Part shown: piece by piece, positions 59,769-64,000 of the stretch
Numbering within the stretch: position 1 is the first letter of the stretch
How the letters are laid out: every line of letters begins with the position of its first letter
Source: Phaeospirillum sp.
GTDB taxonomy: Bacteria > Pseudomonadota > Alphaproteobacteria > Rhodospirillales > Magnetospirillaceae
NCBI GenBank assembly: GCA_030824585.1
Contig: JAVBXM010000008.1
Coordinates: 37,832 to 101,831, forward strand
DNA length: 64,000 bases
Direction: 5' to 3'
Program-made: the position numbers and the translations under genes
The notes under the pieces: model-generated
What the model was told of the DNA's origin: nothing
Seen by the model: the letters and a program-made list of their open reading frames with translations, nothing else
The model's database searches: none

Positions 59769-61142
59769 TTGACAACCCCCCTCCATTCGACGGACCATCA
59801 CTCGACTATTGTCTTGGGGGGGAACGTGCCCTCATCCGCTGTTGCCGGGGTTGAAAAGGTCGTCGTGGATCACGAGCTTCTCGAGCTCGTGTCGGCGCTC
59901 GTCTGCATCCTGCGCCAGGGCAACGTGGCCTTCGTCAATCAGGCCGGCGTCAAGGTACTTGGACTGGGCTCGCAGGCCGATGCCCTGGGGACTCCCTTCG
60001 TGGAGTTCGTCGAGGCCGATTACCGCTTCCTGGTGGAGGCCGGCTGGGAATTGCTGGCCGAGGAAGAGTTCCTGCCGCTGAAGCTGATGCGCCGCGACGG
60101 TACCCTGTTCGAGGCGGAAATCCGTGTCCGGTTGATTCCCGGCCCCGAAGAGAGCTTCCTGGTCGAGGCGCGCGACATCTCGAAATTCGTCAAGTCAGCC
60201 GAGGCCCTGCGCGAGCGCGAGGAGCGGCTGCAGGGCGTGCTGGCCTCGGTGGCCGAAGGCATCATCACCGTGGACGAGCGTGGAATCATCGAAACCGCCA
60301 ATCCGGCCGCCGAGCGCATGTTCGGCTACGGCAAGGGCAAGTTGGCCGGTCAGCACATCGGCGTGATGATGGGGGCGGAACTGCGCGAGCAGCATCAGGA
60401 ACAGTTCACCCGTTACCTGTCGGGCTCCGCCAAGCTGATGGGCCGTTCGGTGGAAAGCCTGGGCCATCGTGCCGACGGCTCCCATTTCCCCATGGAAATT
60501 TCGGTCAGCGAGCTTCGCTACGGCAAGGGGCGGCTGTTCACCGGCATCCTGCGCGACATCTCCGAGCGCAAGGAGAACGAGGAGCGCATCAAGCGGCTGG
60601 CCCACCACGACACCCTGACCGGCCTGCCCAACCGCAACCTGCTCAACGACCGCATCAGCCACGCCCTGGCCCGCGTGCGGCGTCACGGCGGCCGCATGGC
60701 GGTGCTCTACGTGGACCTGGACAAGTTCAAGCCCATCAACGACACCCTGGGCCACGAGGCCGGCGACGCCGTCCTGCGCGAAGTGGCCCGGCGGCTGGAC
60801 AATTGCGTCCGCAGCTCCGACACGGTGTCCCGGGTCGGCGGCGACGAATTCGTGGTGGTGGTCGAAGAGATCGGCCGTCCCGGCGAGGCGGCCATGGTGG
60901 CGCGCAAGATCATCGAAACCCTGGGCTCGCCCATTCCCTACAACGAGCATGCCTGCCATGTGGGCGCGTCCATCGGCATCGCGGTGTTTCCCGACGACGG
61001 CAACACCATGGACGAGGTCAGCAAGGCCGCCGACGTGGCCATGTACCGGGTCAAGCACTCGGGCCGCAACGGCTATTGCTTCTATTCCGACTCGGTGCCG
61101 GTGGACGAGATCGACCTGGCCGAGGTTCCGATCGGCGGCTGA
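59769..61142 (+). CDS. PAS-PAS-GGDEF diguanylate cyclase
   Basis: Two PAS regions; HDTLTGLPNRNLLNDRI; RVGGDEFVVVVEE. Confidence 0.93.
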   Translation: MTTPLHSTDHHSTIVLGGNVPSSAVAGVEKVVVDHELLELVSALVCILRQGNVAFVNQAGVKVLGLGSQADALGTPFVEFVEADYRFLVEAGWELLAEEEFLPLKLMRRDGTLFEAEIRVRLIPGPEESFLVEARDISKFVKSAEALREREERLQGVLASVAEGIITVDERGIIETANPAAERMFGYGKGKLAGQHIGVMMGAELREQHQEQFTRYLSGSAKLMGRSVESLGHRADGSHFPMEISVSELRYGKGRLFTGILRDISERKENEERIKRLAHHDTLTGLPNRNLLNDRISHALARVRRHGGRMAVLYVDLDKFKPINDTLGHEAGDAVLREVARRLDNCVRSSDTVSRVGGDEFVVVVEEIGRPGEAAMVARKIIETLGSPIPYNEHACHVGASIGIAVFPDDGNTMDEVSKAADVAMYRVKHSGRNGYCFYSDSVPVDEIDLAEVPIGG

Positions 61143-61195
61143 GGGCTATCGCGGCCACGGCGCCCGCGCCAGGCGGGCTTGGGCGCCGATTGGGA

Positions 61196-61522
61196 TCAGG
61201 GCTTCATCTCGGAGATTATCTGCTCGCGCGCCACTTCCAGCAGCACCGCCATCTGGTGGCGGATGGCATGCTCGTCCAGGGTCACGCCGCTGGCGATGAA
61301 GTCGCGGGCGATCTTGTGCCCGGCATCGCGGTCGGTGGCGTCGAATTCCACGTCGACCACCGACAGGGCGTAGGTCTTGGCGGCATCGCCGGAAATTCCC
61401 ATCTGCTCGGCGGCCCACAGCCCCAGGAGCTTGTCGCGGCGGATCTTCGCCTTGAATTCCTGTTCCTGGTCCAGCCGGTACTTGGCCTCGAAGGCTTTCT
61501 CGCGATCATCAAAGGCAGTCAT
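61196..61522 (-). CDS. DUF1476 protein (F1-ATPase inhibitor zeta-like)
   Basis: MTAFDDREKAFEAKYRLDQEQEFKAKIRRDKLLGLWAAEQMG. Confidence 0.92.
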   Translation of the reverse strand: MTAFDDREKAFEAKYRLDQEQEFKAKIRRDKLLGLWAAEQMGISGDAAKTYALSVVDVEFDATDRDAGHKIARDFIASGVTLDEHAIRHQMAVLLEVAREQIISEMKP

Positions 61523-61632
61523 GGCGCGCCGAGTTCCGTATCCTTTGTGACAATTGGCGCTTGCAGGTGAAAGCTGCAGTCGCAAGCCGTGTTATAACGG
61601 GCGAAAGCGTCGCTAGAAACGGATTTTTGCGC

Positions 61633-62397
61633 ATGTGCACTCTTGTTTTGCTTCGCCGGCCCGGCCACGACTGGCCGCTGGTGGTCGCCGCCAACCGCGA
61701 CGAGATGAGCAGCCGGCCATGGAAGCCGCCGGGGCGCTGGTGGGACGACCGCCCCGAGGTGGTGGCCGGGCTGGACGAAATGGCGGGCGGCACCTGGCTG
61801 GGCGTCAACGATACCGGCGTGATGGCGGCCATCCTCAACCGCATGGGCACCCTGGGCCCGGCGCCGGGCAAGCGGTCGCGCGGCGAACTGGTGCTGGAGG
61901 CCCTGGATCACGCCGACGCTGCCGACGGGGCCAAGGCCCTGGCGGAACTGAACGGCGATTCCTACCGGCCGTTCAACATGGTGGTGGCCGACAATCGCGA
62001 CGCCTTCTGGGTGCGGGCCGACGGCCGGCGGGTGGAGGTTCACCCCATCGCCCCCGGACTGCACATGCTGAGCGCCCTGGACCTGGACGACCACGCCAGC
62101 CCGCGCATCGCCGCCTATCTCGGCCGCTTCGCCGCCGCCGCCCCTCCCGTTCCCGATCCCTCCCATCCCGAGGGCGGCGACTGGGCCGGCTGGCAGGCCC
62201 TGATGGCCGATACCGGCGGCTGCGGTTCCGACGGCGAGGAGATGCCCGCCATGTGCTTCCTCCGCCCCGATGGTTTCGGCACGGTATCGGCCTCGCTGGT
62301 CGCCCTGCCGGCCCCGTCCCTGGCGGAAACCGGGCGGGTCTGGCGCTTCGCCGCCGGGCGGCCCGATCAGGTGGGGTATTCCGCCGTCGACGGGTGA
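61633..62397 (+). CDS. NRDE/TANGO2-family protein
   Basis: MCTLVLLRR...WPLVVAANRDEMSSRPWKPPGRWW; GGTWLGVNDTGVMAAILNR. Confidence 0.92.
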   Translation: MCTLVLLRRPGHDWPLVVAANRDEMSSRPWKPPGRWWDDRPEVVAGLDEMAGGTWLGVNDTGVMAAILNRMGTLGPAPGKRSRGELVLEALDHADAADGAKALAELNGDSYRPFNMVVADNRDAFWVRADGRRVEVHPIAPGLHMLSALDLDDHASPRIAAYLGRFAAAAPPVPDPSHPEGGDWAGWQALMADTGGCGSDGEEMPAMCFLRPDGFGTVSASLVALPAPSLAETGRVWRFAAGRPDQVGYSAVDG

Positions 62398-62576
62398 GGG
62401 GATATGGCCCACTGGCGGTGCCGCTTCGTTTCGTTGTTTCCCGGAACCGAGCCTGCTATACCAAGCTCGAAACCGGGTGACGGACTCGTCCGCCGCCCCT
62501 TCGCCGTCCGCGCGTTTCCTCCATCCGACCTCCGTGGAGGGATGTGCCGCGGGCGCCATTGATTTGGATTTTTTCC

Positions 62577-63341
62577 ATGGCAAGACGCAGACAGATTTAC
62601 GAGGGCAAGGCCAAGGTCCTGTTCGAAGGACCCGAGCCCGGCACCTTGGTGCAGTATTTCAAGGATGATGCCACCGCCTTCAACAACAAGAAGCGCGGCA
62701 CCATCACCGGCAAGGGGGTCCTGAACAACCGCATTTCCGAGTACCTGATGCTGCGCCTGGGCGAGATCGGTGTTCCCACCCACTTCGTCCGCCGCCTGAA
62801 CATGCGCGAGCAACTGGTGCGCGAGGTGGAGATCATCCCGCTCGAGGTCGTGGTGCGCAACGTGGCCGCCGGCTCGCTGGCCGAGCGTTTCGGCCTGTCC
62901 GAGGGTACTCCGCTGCCCCGCTGCATCGTCGAGTGGTACTTCAAGTCCGACGCTCTCAACGATCCCATGGTGTCGGAAGAGCACATCACCGCCTTCGGCT
63001 GGGCCACCACCCAGGACCTGGACGAGATGATGTCGCTGGCCCTGCGCGTCAACGACTTCCTCTGTGGTCTGTTCCTGGGCGTCGGCATCCGGCTGGTGGA
63101 CTTCAAGGTCGAGTTCGGCCGCCTTTACAATGGCGACGACATGCAGATCGTCCTGGCCGACGAGATCAGCCCCGATTCCTGCCGCCTGTGGGATATCCGC
63201 ACCGGCGACAAGATGGACAAGGACCGCTTCCGCCGCGACCTGGGCGGCGTGGAGGAAGCCTATCAGGAAGTGGCCCGCCGCCTGGGCATCCTGCCGGAAG
63301 GCGGTCCCCGCGATCTAAAGGGCCCCGCGCTGATGCAGTAG
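62577..63341 (+). CDS. purC: SAICAR synthetase
   Basis: [85 protein letters not shown]. Confidence 0.97.
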   Translation: MARRRQIYEGKAKVLFEGPEPGTLVQYFKDDATAFNNKKRGTITGKGVLNNRISEYLMLRLGEIGVPTHFVRRLNMREQLVREVEIIPLEVVVRNVAAGSLAERFGLSEGTPLPRCIVEWYFKSDALNDPMVSEEHITAFGWATTQDLDEMMSLALRVNDFLCGLFLGVGIRLVDFKVEFGRLYNGDDMQIVLADEISPDSCRLWDIRTGDKMDKDRFRRDLGGVEEAYQEVARRLGILPEGGPRDLKGPALMQ

Positions 63342-63390
63342 GCGCTTGCCTCCTTAACGTTCCCATTCGTCAAGAAACGGAAAGACCGAC

Positions 63391-63633
63391 GTGAAAGCCA
63401 AAGTCCACATCACTCTCAAGAACGGCGTTCTCGATCCCCAGGGCAAGGCGGTGCAGCATGCGCTCGGCTCGCTCGGCTTCGGCGGCGTCAACGACGTGCG
63501 TCAGGGCAAGTACATCGAGCTCGACCTGGCCGAGACCGACCGGGCCAAGGCCAAGGACGCGGTGGAGCAGATGTGCAAGGGCCTGCTGGCCAACACCGTC
63601 ATCGAGAACTACTCCATCGAACTGGTGGATTGA
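63391..63633 (+). CDS. purS: FGAM synthase subunit PurS
   Basis: MKAKVHITLKNGVLDPQGKAVQHALGSLGFGGVNDVRQGKYIELDLAETD; position after purC. Confidence 0.95.
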   Translation: MKAKVHITLKNGVLDPQGKAVQHALGSLGFGGVNDVRQGKYIELDLAETDRAKAKDAVEQMCKGLLANTVIENYSIELVD

Positions 63634-63640
63634 GCGGAAC

Positions 63641-64000
63641 GTGGCGGTGCGGCGGCTTGCCCTCGGAATCCTGCTCGGCCTGGCCGCGGCTGCGGCCGTT
63701 CCGGCCAGGGCCGAGGACCCGGCGATTCGGACCCAGCCCCTGAAGACCGAGATATTCGAAGACATCGTCGATGGCATCGGCGGTGTGCTCGGCGTGCTGG
63801 TCGGCCCGCCCATTTCCAGTCCGTCCCCCTACCTCAATACCCCGGAGGCGGTCATGCCGGAACGCCGGCCGGAGGCGCCGGCACCGGTGAAGGCGGCCGC
63901 GCCGCCCGCGGCTCCGGTTCTGCCCCAGGCCGCCGCTCCCATCGTGGTTCCGTCGCCGGCCGTGGCCGCGCCGGTTCCGCCGGCACCGCTCCCATCGGCA
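63641..64000 (+). CDS. Exported Pro/Ala-rich protein, truncated by window end
   Basis: GTG start VAVRRLALGILLGLAAAAAVPARAEDP signal peptide; open to the window end. Confidence 0.55.
   Translation, partial: MAVRRLALGILLGLAAAAAVPARAEDPAIRTQPLKTEIFEDIVDGIGGVLGVLVGPPISSPSPYLNTPEAVMPERRPEAPAPVKAAAPPAAPVLPQAAAPIVVPSPAVAAPVPPAPLPSA

Overview
High-GC alphaproteobacterial chromosome segment; gene content suggests Rhodospirillales, possibly Magnetospirillum-like (inference). Four zones. (1) About 0-9.6 kb is an accessory block: a YeeP/YfjP-like GTPase, a decayed phage capsid-protein remnant, an unknown 441-aa protein with a possible PD-(D/E)XK-like motif, then three co-directional genes: a DEAH-like helicase with a C-terminal PD-(D/E)XK-type motif, an HExxH metallopeptidase, and an HD plus GHKL/Hsp90-like ATPase. 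These three are the best candidate for an undescribed defence-like system. (2) 10-25.6 kb holds a trehalose cassette whose OtsA looks membrane-anchored with an N-terminal sensor-like region, c-di-GMP proteins, NhaD, a pentapeptide-repeat protein, ClC, a type III restriction Res fragment, and a tyrosine integrase next to a truncated tRNA-Glu 3' half (an att scar). (3) 25.6-49 kb holds an MCP, a large flavoprotein/GltD-like/ferritin-like fusion, and a p-cresol-type (4-alkylphenol) catabolic cluster: DUF1329/DUF1302/RND/YCF48-like export set, Zn-ADH, permease-like membrane protein, cytochrome c plus flavoprotein hydroxylase, ALDH, CoA ligase, and a XylR_N/V4R histidine kinase with a sigma-54 response regulator. 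I read four correctly spaced -24/-12 promoters here, plus a shared candidate activator motif. (4) 49-64 kb is mostly housekeeping (dcd, tRNA-Thr, NUDIX, Coq7, DsbB, MeaB, DUF1476, NRDE, purC, purS), with one AT-rich orphan secreted protein. All assignments come from reading motifs in the supplied sequence and ORFs. No searches were run.
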